Positions 1-8,045 of a stretch of 13,578 nucleotides of DNA are shown here, piece after piece. Below the pieces are notes generated by a model. That model searched no databases. It saw only the letters and a program-made list of their open reading frames with translations, and had not been told where the DNA came from. The stretch spans positions 1 to 13,578 of the forward strand of contig DAIPYE010000082.1 in assembly GCA_036782915.1 (NCBI GenBank). Reading direction: 5' to 3'. The stretch is from JAEUSI01 sp036782915 (GTDB taxonomy: Bacteria; Bacteroidota; Ignavibacteria; Tepidaquicellales; Tepidaquicellaceae). The position numbers were made by a program, and so were the translations under genes. Within the stretch, counting starts at the first letter, position 1. Each line of letters opens with the position of its first letter.

Positions 1-23
1 AAATCAAAAATTTAAAATCAGTT

Positions 24-977
24 TCAGTCTTTCCAGAATCCCATTTCACCGAATTTCTTTATCCTGTTATCAAGTAATTTATCACTCTTTATTTTACTTA
101 CAATATCAATTTCTTCCAGCAAAGCTTTTTTCAATCTGTCTGCCGCTTCCTGATGATTCCGGTGTGCTCCGCCGACCGGCTCATCAATTATCCTGTCGAT
201 AATTTTAAATTTAAGCATATCCTTCGAAGTAAGTTTTAATGCGTCAGCCGCCTGCTCTTTGAAATCCCAGCTCCTCCATAATATAGATGAACATGATTCC
301 GGTGAAATTACTGAATACCAGCAGTACTGAAGCATTAAAACCCTGTCTCCAATTCCGATTCCCAGAGCTCCTCCTGATGCGCCTTCACCAATTACTGCAA
401 CGATTATCGGAACTTTCAGCTTTGACATTTCAAATAAATTTCTGGCAATCGCTTCCGCCTGTCCTCTCTCTTCAGCTTCTATTCCGGGAAATGCTCCCGG
501 AGTATCTATTAATGTTATTACAGGTTTGTTAAATTTCTCTGCCAGTTTCATTAATCTTAGAGCTTTTCTGTAACCTTCGGGATTTGGCATACCGAAATTT
601 CTGTAGATATTGGATTTCGTGTCCCTTCCTTTTTGCTGACCAATGATCATTACAGATTTACCGCCCAGATTTGCAAATCCTCCTACTATTGCTTTGTCAT
701 CACCAAAATGCCTGTCACCATGCAGTTCGGTAAAATTTTCTGTCATCAGATAAATATAATCCAATGTATAAGGTCTTTCAGGATGACGTGCCAGCTGTAC
801 GATCTGCCATGGAGTAAGTTTTTCAAAAATATCTTTTCTTAAGCTGTTCACTTTAGTTTCAAGTTTATTTATTTCAGTTGAAATGTCCAGTCTGTCAGAC
901 ATTTTTCTCATCTCTTCGATCTTCTGTTCTAAATCGAGAATAGGTTTTTCAAAGTCTAAAAAATTCTGGATAGCCAT
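24..977 (-). CDS. accA: Acetyl-CoA carboxylase carboxyltransferase subunit alpha
   Basis: This is the alpha half of the carboxyltransferase of acetyl-CoA carboxylase. With AccD it moves the carboxyl group from carboxybiotin to acetyl-CoA, giving malonyl-CoA for fatty acid synthesis in the cytoplasm. The 317-residue length is normal for the family. Visible family signatures are the N-terminal helical region with FEKPILDLE, then RHPERPYTLDYI, ELHGDRHFGDD, the TPGAFPG segment, and the GEGASGGALGIG oxyanion-type glycine-rich loop of the crotonase fold. The ATG start overlaps the stop of the upstream glycosyltransferase fusion gene by one base (TAATG). It therefore lies at the 3' end of a polysaccharide transcription unit, with no obvious promoter or Shine-Dalgarno motif of its own. 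The gene is complete; only 23 bases remain to the window edge. The identification is secure from sequence motifs, while co-transcription is inferred from the overlap. Confidence 0.97.
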   Translation of the reverse strand: MAIQNFLDFEKPILDLEQKIEEMRKMSDRLDISTEINKLETKVNSLRKDIFEKLTPWQIVQLARHPERPYTLDYIYLMTENFTELHGDRHFGDDKAIVGGFANLGGKSVMIIGQQKGRDTKSNIYRNFGMPNPEGYRKALRLMKLAEKFNKPVITLIDTPGAFPGIEAEERGQAEAIARNLFEMSKLKVPIIVAVIGEGASGGALGIGIGDRVLMLQYCWYSVISPESCSSILWRSWDFKEQAADALKLTSKDMLKFKIIDRIIDEPVGGAHRNHQEAADRLKKALLEEIDIVSKIKSDKLLDNRIKKFGEMGFWKD

Positions 978-2929
978 TAATTTAATTTTGTATTTTTAAA
1001 TAACGAAATAAAAGTTTTCAGAAGTATTTCAATGTCCAGTACTAAAGTCTGATTCTTGGCATAAAACAAATTGAAATTTTCTATTTCATCTTCATTTATT
1101 CCGGCATAATTATAAAGCTGTATAAGTCCGGTTAAACCCTTTTTGCCGGTGAAACTTTTATTTTCTGTTTCCAGCCATACCGGGTATCCGACAAAACTGT
1201 ATTCACCTTTTAATATTGAGGGAATTAAAAACAGTTTACTTAGTTTAGAAGAAAATTTTACTTTAAATACGTTCCTCATTAATAAGATTACGGGATATAC
1301 GGTCAGTAAAAGTATAAATGAAAGTATTATATCAAAGATTCTTTTTAAAAATATATTTAATTTATTATTAATATTATATTCAATTTCAATTAAATTGATC
1401 TCATCAATGCTCCTTGAATTTAACTTTGACAGTATTAATTCTTTTCCGGACGGAAATATTTTAAACTTCACATTTCTGTTTCTGAAATCCCAGATGAGAT
1501 TCAGTATATCCTGATTGGTAAAATAATTTCCCGTAAAAACCACTTCATCAATTTTTCTTATCTGAATTATTTCCTCTAGTTCTGAAATACTTCCTTTTGA
1601 AGCTATATCTTCAAAATGCAGCAGGTTATATTTTGAGTTAAGCTTGTCTTCAATATTCTGACCTGTCTTTTCAATTCCCACTATCAGTAAATTTACTTTA
1701 TTCAGCAATATATTCTTTGAAACAAAAAACAAATATGATCTGAATACCGATCTCCACAATATAAGAAATATCAGGGCAAAAACAGTGGATGACAATATCA
1801 CTCCTCTTGAGAATGCATATTCTTTAAAAAAGTATGTGATAGAAGAGTTTATAAAAAAGCCCACCAGTATTGCATTAAATGTCTTCTTTATTGACAGATA
1901 ATTTTTTCTTGTGTACAAACCTAATATCAGTAACAGCAGAAACCATACAAACACATATACAGATATTATCAGCATATATTCCTTATTCGGAAAAACATCA
2001 AATCTTAATTTGACAGATAACAGAAAAGATATATAAAGGAAAATAATGTCTGTAACCGGGTAAAGCAGAAAACTGAAAAATCTTTTGAAATATGAAAAAC
2101 TTAATCTTGCATATATTCCGGTTTGTAATAATAAAGAAAGCATTCTTGATGTTCCCGTGAAATTTTTTCTGACAAATATTTTCATCGCTCCGTAAAAATT
2201 ATTTACATACGAGAGATTCGTCTTTCTTGTGCTTTCTCCCTTGAAATGTATAGTTGTTACTTCCGGGTAATAAAATATTTTATAACCGCTTTTCTTGATC
2301 CTGAAACAGAGATCAATATCTTCTCCGTACATAAAATAATCTTCGTCAAATAATCCAGTCTTGTCAAACACTTTTCCGGGAATGAACATAAACGCTCCGC
2401 AGATGGAATCCACTTCACAGGTTTTATTCTCATCGAGATAAGTCAGATTGTATTTGCCGAATATTTTATTTTTAGGGAATAATTTTGACAATCCCAGAAT
2501 TCTCGGGATCGCAACAGATGGCGTGGGGAAACTTCTTCTGCAGGCTGAATCTAGTTTTCCGTCTGCAAGAATTAACTTTGATGTAACTGCGCCTGCTTCT
2601 TTATTTTCTTCAGTAAATTTGATCAGCTTTTCAAATGTACCTTCCTCAAGCAAAGTGTCAGGGTTCAGTATTAGTAAATATTTTCCGGCAGCTTTTCTAA
2701 TGGCAATGTTGTTTGCTTTTGAAAAACCGATATTCTTATTGTTGTTTATTATTTTTACTTCAGGGTATTTACCGGAGATGTGCTCGGAGCTGCCGTCTAT
2801 TGAATTATTATCTACAAAAAATATTTCAATGTTGAAATTATTTTCATTGGCTTTATAAATGGATGCAATACAATTATCTACAAGATCTTTAACATTATAA
2901 TTAACTATTACTACTGATACATCAACCAT
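977..2929 (-). CDS. GT2 glycosyltransferase fused to degenerate polyprenyl-glycosylphosphotransferase module
   Basis: A 650-residue membrane protein in two parts. Residues 1 to about 250 are a rhamnosyltransferase-like GT2 domain with VDNNS (39-43), NPDT (89-92, the DXD position), GEDIDLC (202-208) and a H228/GEST element, so it probably adds a sugar to a lipid-linked glycan. Residues about 270-650 follow the plan of the sugar transferase encoded at 3670-5046: about four hydrophobic segments (277-402), a CoA-binding-like domain (from 411), and a C-terminal part starting KRIFDIILS (529). That C-terminal part lacks the KFRSM and Asp-Glu (DEIPQ) regions; spacing from the KR pair to the KGEYSFVG segment (574-581) is 45 residues against 98 in the intact protein. 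Phosphosugar transferase activity is therefore unlikely, and a membrane or scaffold role is inferred. The ATG lies 8 nt after the preceding gene's stop without a Shine-Dalgarno motif. Confidence 0.85.
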   Translation of the reverse strand: MVDVSVVIVNYNVKDLVDNCIASIYKANENNFNIEIFFVDNNSIDGSSEHISGKYPEVKIINNNKNIGFSKANNIAIRKAAGKYLLILNPDTLLEEGTFEKLIKFTEENKEAGAVTSKLILADGKLDSACRRSFPTPSVAIPRILGLSKLFPKNKIFGKYNLTYLDENKTCEVDSICGAFMFIPGKVFDKTGLFDEDYFMYGEDIDLCFRIKKSGYKIFYYPEVTTIHFKGESTRKTNLSYVNNFYGAMKIFVRKNFTGTSRMLSLLLQTGIYARLSFSYFKRFFSFLLYPVTDIIFLYISFLLSVKLRFDVFPNKEYMLIISVYVFVWFLLLLILGLYTRKNYLSIKKTFNAILVGFFINSSITYFFKEYAFSRGVILSSTVFALIFLILWRSVFRSYLFFVSKNILLNKVNLLIVGIEKTGQNIEDKLNSKYNLLHFEDIASKGSISELEEIIQIRKIDEVVFTGNYFTNQDILNLIWDFRNRNVKFKIFPSGKELILSKLNSRSIDEINLIEIEYNINNKLNIFLKRIFDIILSFILLLTVYPVILLMRNVFKVKFSSKLSKLFLIPSILKGEYSFVGYPVWLETENKSFTGKKGLTGLIQLYNYAGINEDEIENFNLFYAKNQTLVLDIEILLKTFISLFKNTKLN

Positions 2930-2937
2930 TTAAACAT

Positions 2938-3667
2938 TTATAATTTCCCGAAAATTGATTTGAGTTTTAATTTCCAAACCATAAAATATGCTTCATAAAC
3001 TACTTTTCTTGACATCTTGGATTCACCNNNNNNNNNNTCTTCTGTCAATAAACAATATCGGCACCTCGAATATTTTAAATCCTTTTTTGTAAAATTTAAA
3101 TTTCATTTCTATCTGAAATGAATAACCGTTGGATCTGACTTCATCCAGATTGATCTCTTTCAAAGTACTCACTCTGTAACACATAAATCCTGCCGTAGTA
3201 TCCATGACTTTTAAACCTGTTACCATTCTTGTATATACACTTGCCATATAACTCATGATCAGTCTTCTCAGAGGCCAGTTCAGAACTGAAATTCCGTTTA
3301 TATATCTTGACCCAATTACCAGATCATACCCTTCAAGTAATTTTTCAATGAATATATTCAGATATTTCGGGTCATGAGAAAAATCAGCATCCATTTCAAA
3401 TACAAAATCATAATTATTCTTTATAGCATATTTGAAGCCGGCAAGATAAGCAGTTCCTAGTCCTGATTTTTTTTCTCTCTTTAAAATATTTACTCTTTTA
3501 TCATTAAGATTTTCCACAAGCTTTGCAGTTCCGTCAGGTGAATTATCGTCAACTACAAGTATATTGTAATCATTTTCCGCAGTACTGTTCAAAAGCACTT
3601 CCGGAATGATTTTCAATATATTATCTGCTTCATTATATGTCGGGATAATAACTAATATTTTGTTCAT
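2938..3667 (-). CDS. DPM1-like polyprenyl-phosphate glycosyltransferase (interrupted by N gap)
   Basis: A GT2 enzyme resembling dolichyl/polyprenyl-phosphate mannose synthases, which transfer a sugar from a nucleotide donor to a lipid phosphate at the membrane. Motifs are PTYNE (10-13 region), VVDDNSPDGT (38-47), the metal-binding DAD (93-95), GSRY (119-122), TTAGF (157-161) and NGYSFQIEM (180-188). It has no C-terminal membrane domain, as in the short DPM1 class. Ten N interrupt it after FIDRR (residue 210). Beyond the gap the minus strand reads GESKMSRKVVYEAY and on to FGKL and a TAA at 2938, the expected family C-terminus. The two parts are in frame only if the missing length is a multiple of three; family spacing suggests one missing codon, so the protein would be about 240 residues. 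Its ATG follows the upstream stop by 2 nt. The sugar is unknown. Confidence 0.88.
3028..3037. other. Assembly gap of ten N
   Basis: Ten consecutive N lie inside the DPM1-like gene. Coding sequence resumes on the far side with the expected family motif, but ten bases would break the frame while zero or three would keep it. The number of N is therefore a placeholder, not a measured length. Confidence 0.99.
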
Positions 3668-3669
3668 GC

Positions 3670-5046
3670 TTAATGACCTTTCATTAGAAAGATAACTATA
3701 ATTGTATTTATCATTATTTTGAAATCAAGTTTTAAGCTCATATTTTCAATGTAATAAAAATCATACTGAAGTTTGGTCTTTACATCTTCCAGCGATGAAT
3801 CGTATTTATGTTTGATCTGCGCCCAGCCGGATATTCCGGGCTTTACAGTCAGTCTTTTGTAATAATAAGGGATCTCGTTTTTAAGCTGCTCTACAAAAAA
3901 CGGTCTCTCCGGTCTCGGACCGATCAGACTCATTTCATTCTTTAATACGTTTATCATCTGTGGGATTTCGTCTATATATGTTTTACGGATCAATCTTCCC
4001 GCTCTTGTAATTCTCGGATCATTTTCTCCTGCCCATTCCGGACCGTACTCTTCTGCAAAGGCTGTCATCGATCTGAATTTATACATCATGAATTCTTTTC
4101 CCCTTCTGCCGACTCTCTGCTGCTTGTAAAAAACAGGACCTTTTGAATCTAATTTAATTGCAATCGAGATCAGGATTAATAACGGAGATAAAATCAGTAA
4201 TGTTACAGATGATATCAAAACATCAATGATCCTTTTTGTTAACTTCCCTGCAGGACTCATTATGTCAGGCATTACTTCGATCAGCGGTACACCGTATATC
4301 TGATTTGTCTTTGCCATTCCGCTGACTATCTCATACATATCCGGCAATATTTTCATGCTCACTTTTTCTTCAGAACAGTATTTTAATATATCAATCAGTT
4401 TTTCCTTTTCATTTACTTCAAGTGCTATAAGTATTTCTGAAATTTCTTTGTCTTTAATTAATACTGGCAAATCAATTAAATGACCAATTGAATTTTCATT
4501 TTTCAATTCGTTTAATGACACAAAACCGATCATTCTGTATCCAAGCTGAGGAAATTTTTCTATTAATTTGTCAAGTTCTATTGCTTTAGCCCCGTTTCCA
4601 ATGATAAGTGTATTTCTGAGCCCGATGCCTTTTTCAAGAAGATTTCTCTGAACACTTCTGATAATTATCCTTCCGCTGCTTACGGAAATTACCATTAGTA
4701 TCCAGTATATTACAATAAGGAATCTTGAAATTATCGGAGCATTATTCATGTAATCGTCTATGAAAATTAGAAAGAACAATATAAAACAACCCATTGTAAC
4801 TGCTTTGAATACTGATGCAAACTCGTCAAATCTGGATCTTGCAAACCAATGCTGATACAAACCGGCAAATGAAAATATTATTAGCCAGTATAAATAAATT
4901 ACTATCAAAGGTAATAAATATGCCGGGGGATTTGCATATACTATCCAGCCTGTATCTACTCTTATGTAATAATAAATTGTCCACGCCAGATTTGCAAATA
5001 TCAGATCCGATAAAAATAAAAAAAATTTTTCCTTTTTTTTTGACAA
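3670..5046 (-). CDS. Polyprenyl-phosphate sugar-1-phosphate transferase, initiating glycan synthesis
   Basis: A 458-residue polytopic phosphoglycosyltransferase of the WbaP/WcaJ type, which transfers a sugar-1-phosphate from an NDP-sugar to undecaprenyl phosphate and so starts polysaccharide repeat synthesis at the inner membrane. About five hydrophobic segments lie at 7-127, a nucleotide/CoA-binding-like domain follows with LIIGNGAKA (147-155), and the catalytic domain begins at KRIIDVLIS (271). The active-site parts are present: KFRSM (323-327), the D359-E360 pair in TYIDEIPQ, GPRPE (376-380) and PGISGWAQ (403-410). The start is TTG at 5046: a stop lies 7 codons upstream, there is no ATG between, and the next internal Met would lose membrane segments. 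A nine-base homopolymer just after the start is a possible sequencing trouble spot. The sugar donor cannot be read from the sequence. A 105-nt spacer separates it from the upstream deacetylase. Confidence 0.94.
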   Translation of the reverse strand: MSKKKEKFFLFLSDLIFANLAWTIYYYIRVDTGWIVYANPPAYLLPLIVIYLYWLIIFSFAGLYQHWFARSRFDEFASVFKAVTMGCFILFFLIFIDDYMNNAPIISRFLIVIYWILMVISVSSGRIIIRSVQRNLLEKGIGLRNTLIIGNGAKAIELDKLIEKFPQLGYRMIGFVSLNELKNENSIGHLIDLPVLIKDKEISEILIALEVNEKEKLIDILKYCSEEKVSMKILPDMYEIVSGMAKTNQIYGVPLIEVMPDIMSPAGKLTKRIIDVLISSVTLLILSPLLILISIAIKLDSKGPVFYKQQRVGRRGKEFMMYKFRSMTAFAEEYGPEWAGENDPRITRAGRLIRKTYIDEIPQMINVLKNEMSLIGPRPERPFFVEQLKNEIPYYYKRLTVKPGISGWAQIKHKYDSSLEDVKTKLQYDFYYIENMSLKLDFKIMINTIIVIFLMKGH

Positions 5047-5082
5047 AGTTTTTATAGAAAATTATAACTACCTGAAACTTTT

Positions 5083-5098
5083 TTTTAAAGCTTTAAAA
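5083..5098. repeat. 16-bp perfect AT-rich palindrome
   Basis: TTTTAAAG followed by its reverse complement CTTTAAAA, with no loop, sits in the 105-nt spacer upstream of the sugar transferase gene. The absence of a loop or GC stem argues against a terminator. It could be an operator or simply chance in AT-rich DNA. Confidence 0.3.
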
Positions 5099-5151
5099 TA
5101 ATAAAAGAGACTATTCTTTCTTTTGAGAATGGAAAAATTAATGTCAATCAA

Positions 5152-6009
5152 TCATAATAAATTTTTAACAACTTGCAATTCAGGATATTCAATTAAATAA
5201 TCTCTGTAAGAAGAAAAGCTGAAATCATTCAATAATTTTGAAAATCTCTTTTCTGTTTTCTCAAGATTATGATAATGCCTGAACCTGTATTTAAATTTTA
5301 CTTTTTTTAAACGAGGTTGCACCGGATCAAATTCCCACGGATGTATATAAAAATTGTAATACCCATTTTCGGAAATAATCTTTTCCATTCCTTTTTTGAA
5401 AATACTGTATGGCATAAACCTGAACATTGCACCTCCGGCCCAGGGTATATTTCTGTTAAAAAATTTCAAGGTTGATAATTGCAATTCACATATATTATTT
5501 TTAAATCTGAAGGACTTTGAACAATTGATTTTATTATTCCCAATTTTGTTATACTTTTTTATAAAATCTGAATCCATAAGACTTGAATCATAACTGAAAC
5601 CAAGTTCATTCAAAATCCTGATCAGCCCTGTCGAAATTGAAAAGTTCGGAGCTCTGTATCCGTAAATTTTATCACCAACAATTTTTTCTAAAATTTTTTT
5701 AGCCTTATTTATATCAATGTATAATTCTTTTTCATCCATCTGATTTGAACTCAAATGAGAATACCCGTGACAGGCTATTTCATGTCCATCATTACTTATC
5801 TTTTTTATAAGCTCGGGAAATTTTTCGGCAATCCACCCAACTACAAAAAAAGTTGCTTTGATATTTTTTTCCTTTAACAATGAAAGTATCAATTCTGTAT
5901 TTCTTTCAATTCTTGATTCTCTTGAATTCCATGTTTCAATTTTAATTACGTTTTTCAAATTTTCAACCTGAAACCAGTCTTCTACATCAATGCCTAATAA
6001 TAATTTCAT
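5152..6009 (-). CDS. Polysaccharide deacetylase, XrtA/PEP-CTERM locus type
   Basis: A 285-residue NodB-type carbohydrate esterase, expected to remove N-acetyl groups from polysaccharide or its lipid-linked precursor using a metal ion. Numbered from the ATG at 6009, it shows GIDVEDWF (D8 and D11), ATFFVVG (52-58), the metal-binding H81 and H85 in CHGYSH, GYRAPNFS (117-124), and the C-terminal FYIHPWEFDPVQPR (220-233). The combination of the DVEDWF start and the HPWE-DP-QPR end is characteristic of the deacetylase subfamily of PEP-CTERM/exosortase A polysaccharide loci, although no exosortase is seen here. An in-frame TTG at 6024 would add five residues, but the ATG start matches the usual N-terminus and I prefer it. 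There is no signal peptide, so it is probably cytoplasmic. Spacers of 81 nt and 105 nt flank it, the loosest spacing in this half of the run. Confidence 0.92.
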   Translation of the reverse strand: MKLLLGIDVEDWFQVENLKNVIKIETWNSRESRIERNTELILSLLKEKNIKATFFVVGWIAEKFPELIKKISNDGHEIACHGYSHLSSNQMDEKELYIDINKAKKILEKIVGDKIYGYRAPNFSISTGLIRILNELGFSYDSSLMDSDFIKKYNKIGNNKINCSKSFRFKNNICELQLSTLKFFNRNIPWAGGAMFRFMPYSIFKKGMEKIISENGYYNFYIHPWEFDPVQPRLKKVKFKYRFRHYHNLEKTEKRFSKLLNDFSFSSYRDYLIEYPELQVVKNLL

Positions 6010-6090
6010 TTGAAGATCTTTCAAAGAGAATGAACTCTATATTGTTTTATTCCTGAAAAATTAATTGCATGTTCTTTTCTTTTCTGATCT

Positions 6091-6810
6091 TTAAAACTTA
6101 TATCCCGCAGATGAGGCATCATTATAAAACATTTTAACTGTATCGAGAGATAACTCTTCCAGATCCTTATTCAGCATACTCAGTTTTTTAATTATATCGT
6201 TTGTGACCGTCACAATATCACATCCGCATTCATCTGCCTGAATTATATTTAAAAGCTCTCTTGAGCTTGCCCACAGTAATTCTGCATTTGAGTTTTGTCT
6301 TACAATCTCAAGTGATCTTTTCATATACGGAATTGGGTTTCTACCTGTATCTGCGATCCTGCCGGCAAAAACTGATATGATACATTTTGTATCCTTATAA
6401 ACTGCATTCATTACATTTTCCACCTGCTCAGTAGTAAGTATAGCTGTTACATTTAATTTAAATCCGTCTGATGTCAGTCTTTCAATTAATTTAAATGAAT
6501 CTTCTCCCTTTGTATTTGTTACGGGTATTTTTATGTAAACATTTTCACCCCAGCTTCCGATCAATCTTGCCTGCTTCTCCATGGATTCAAAATCATCTGA
6601 AAAAACTTCAAAAGATATCGGCATATCTGTTATAACAGACAAAACATCCTTTGCAAATGAAACATAGTCCGTAACTCCGTCCTTCTTCATCAATGTAGGA
6701 TTAGTGGTGAATCCGCTCACAATTCCTTCACCGTAAACCTTCTTCATTTCAGTTACATTTGCGCCGTCTGCAAAAATTTTTATTTTCAGATCTTTATGGC
6801 TTTTTATCAT
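6091..6810 (-). CDS. Transaldolase-family aldolase (TalC/fructose-6-phosphate aldolase-like)
   Basis: A 239-residue class I aldolase of the small transaldolase family. Recognisable positions are D15 in FADGAN, GFTTNPTL (33-40), the Schiff-base lysine K94 in YIKIPVT, T122 in NVTAI, R151 in FAGRIAD and S182/S183 in WASSRE. Members transfer a dihydroxyacetone unit between sugar phosphates, or cleave fructose 6-phosphate. The gene follows the GmhB-like phosphatase by 32 nt and closes a block of nucleotide-heptose genes. I infer that it makes sedoheptulose 7-phosphate, the substrate of the GmhA-like isomerase encoded two genes upstream. A purely central-metabolic role or a different aldol product remains possible. 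The FADGAN motif departs from the usual FIDTAN of TalC, which may indicate a distinct subfamily. ATG start, no Shine-Dalgarno motif. Confidence 0.9.
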   Translation of the reverse strand: MIKSHKDLKIKIFADGANVTEMKKVYGEGIVSGFTTNPTLMKKDGVTDYVSFAKDVLSVITDMPISFEVFSDDFESMEKQARLIGSWGENVYIKIPVTNTKGEDSFKLIERLTSDGFKLNVTAILTTEQVENVMNAVYKDTKCIISVFAGRIADTGRNPIPYMKRSLEIVRQNSNAELLWASSRELLNIIQADECGCDIVTVTNDIIKKLSMLNKDLEELSLDTVKMFYNDASSAGYKF

Positions 6811-6842
6811 AATACGCCGGGATTAATTTTTTATTTTTTAAT

Positions 6843-7424
6843 TTAGTTTTGCTGATGATTTAAAATTATTTCTGCCGCTCTGAAAAGATCAGCTGCTTTG
6901 TGATCAGGATCGGATTTCCCTCTGTAATTTTCTGAATCCGGGTTTTCTATCAAAATGGTTTTTAAACCGGATGCTTTCCCGCATTCAATGTCTGTATCCC
7001 TGTCACCTATAAACCATGACTTACCGGAATCAATATTGTATTCATTAATCGCTTTAAATACAAAAAATGGTTTAGGCTTTCTGCATTCACAGTTCAGAGT
7101 ATATTCTTTTACAATTCCCTCCGGATGATGATAGCAGTAATAATATTCCGTGAAAAAAATTTCCTCTCTTTTAAGTATCTCCTGCAATTTATCATGAACA
7201 ATTTTCAGATTTTCAATCTTTGTTTTTCCTTTTGCATGATCGGGTTGATTTGAAACCAGAAATAATCTGTAATCATTTTCAGAAAATAATTTCAATGCTT
7301 CTGTAACTCCGTCATACAAATTCAGATCACCTGCTTTAAACGGAGGTTCGAATTCATTCGTGATTTCATTGAATATCATTTTATTTATGACTCCGTCCCT
7401 GTCAAGAAAAATTGCTTTGTTCAA
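6843..7424 (-). CDS. gmhB: HAD-family heptose bisphosphate phosphatase, GmhB-like
   Basis: A 193-residue HAD hydrolase of the histidinol-phosphatase/GmhB class, which removes the C7 phosphate from D-glycero-D-manno-heptose 1,7-bisphosphate in the cytoplasm. It has the nucleophile and acid/base pair D8 and D10 in FLDRDGVIN, SNQ (58-60), the structural zinc ligands C97, H99, C112 and C114, the lysine motif CRKPKP (114-119), and D141/D145 in GDRDTD. The zinc set has the same spacing as in GmhB of enteric bacteria. The start is TTG at 7424, immediately after the TAA of the isomerase gene with no bases between. No later Met could be used without losing the catalytic aspartates. Its place among GmhA-, HddA- and HddC-like genes supports heptose rather than histidine metabolism. 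Confidence 0.9.
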   Translation of the reverse strand: MNKAIFLDRDGVINKMIFNEITNEFEPPFKAGDLNLYDGVTEALKLFSENDYRLFLVSNQPDHAKGKTKIENLKIVHDKLQEILKREEIFFTEYYYCYHHPEGIVKEYTLNCECRKPKPFFVFKAINEYNIDSGKSWFIGDRDTDIECGKASGLKTILIENPDSENYRGKSDPDHKAADLFRAAEIILNHQQN

Positions 7425-8030
7425 TTATCTAACCGACTCCCATTTCATTTCATTTGATTTCACGGAAGGATGAGTTTCTATCAAATGCCAGATCGTTGCC
7501 TGAAACGCTTCCGAATGCGGCGTTATAGTTTCGGGATTCACTGTCGGAATTATTACACAGGCATCCGCAACTTCAGCAGTATAGCCGCCGTCCTTTCCTA
7601 CAATTCCAATGACCGATGCATTTACTTCCTTGCTGTATTTCAATGCATTGACAATATTAACACTGATGTTTTTTTCTTTATTACCGCCGCCGACTGAAAA
7701 TATAAAAACGCAGTCATTTGAATTTAATTTACTTCCTTTAAGCCAGTTCACAAATGTTGTTTCCCATCCGTCATCATTTACCCTTGCTGTCAACTCAGAC
7801 ACATTATCAGTCGGAGCGTAACTTTCAATGCCTGCGATCTTTCTGAAATCATTCACTGCATGCGATGCATTTCCGGCACTTCCGCCGACTCCAAGCATGA
7901 ATAATCTTCCACCGTTATTCTTAACCTTCAGTATCACTTCTATCATTTTTCCGATCTGAGCTTTGTCAATTTTACTTGTGATCTCAGTTACTTCTTCAAG
8001 ATATTTATCCGTATAATTTTTTTCTGCCAT
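7425..8030 (-). CDS. gmhA: SIS-domain phosphosugar isomerase, GmhA-like
   Basis: A 201-residue sugar isomerase (SIS) protein, most like sedoheptulose 7-phosphate isomerase, which yields D-glycero-D-manno-heptose 7-phosphate. The phosphate-binding loop is GVGGSAGNASH (47-57) and a second SIS segment is FSVGGGNKEKN (111-121). H57 and H182 fit the positions of catalytic or structural histidines in enteric GmhA. The residue aligned by eye with the catalytic glutamate there (E65) is D61, in HAVNDFRK. This may mark a subfamily with a shifted substrate, so the exact reaction is less sure than the fold. It lies 15 nt after the nucleotidyltransferase gene and abuts the phosphatase gene directly, which suggests translational coupling. 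ATG start. Confidence 0.85.
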   Translation of the reverse strand: MAEKNYTDKYLEEVTEITSKIDKAQIGKMIEVILKVKNNGGRLFMLGVGGSAGNASHAVNDFRKIAGIESYAPTDNVSELTARVNDDGWETTFVNWLKGSKLNSNDCVFIFSVGGGNKEKNISVNIVNALKYSKEVNASVIGIVGKDGGYTAEVADACVIIPTVNPETITPHSEAFQATIWHLIETHPSVKSNEMKWESVR

Positions 8031-8045
8031 ACTTTAACGTTTATA

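Noticed and set aside
3023..3667. DPM1-like gene as a genuinely truncated pseudogene
   Set aside because: The coding frame resumes with the expected family C-terminus and stop directly after the N run.
5083..5098. Palindrome considered as a Rho-independent terminator after the deacetylase gene
   Set aside because: No loop, no GC-rich stem and no U tract on the transcribed strand; it follows the run direction with A residues.
287..5593. Plus-strand open frames of 65-136 codons within this stretch
   Set aside because: They lie wholly or almost wholly antisense to well-supported minus-strand genes, are biased in composition and show no recognisable domain.
5152..6024. TTG at 6024 as the deacetylase start
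   Set aside because: The in-frame ATG at 6009 gives the usual family N-terminus, and the five extra residues have no match to it.
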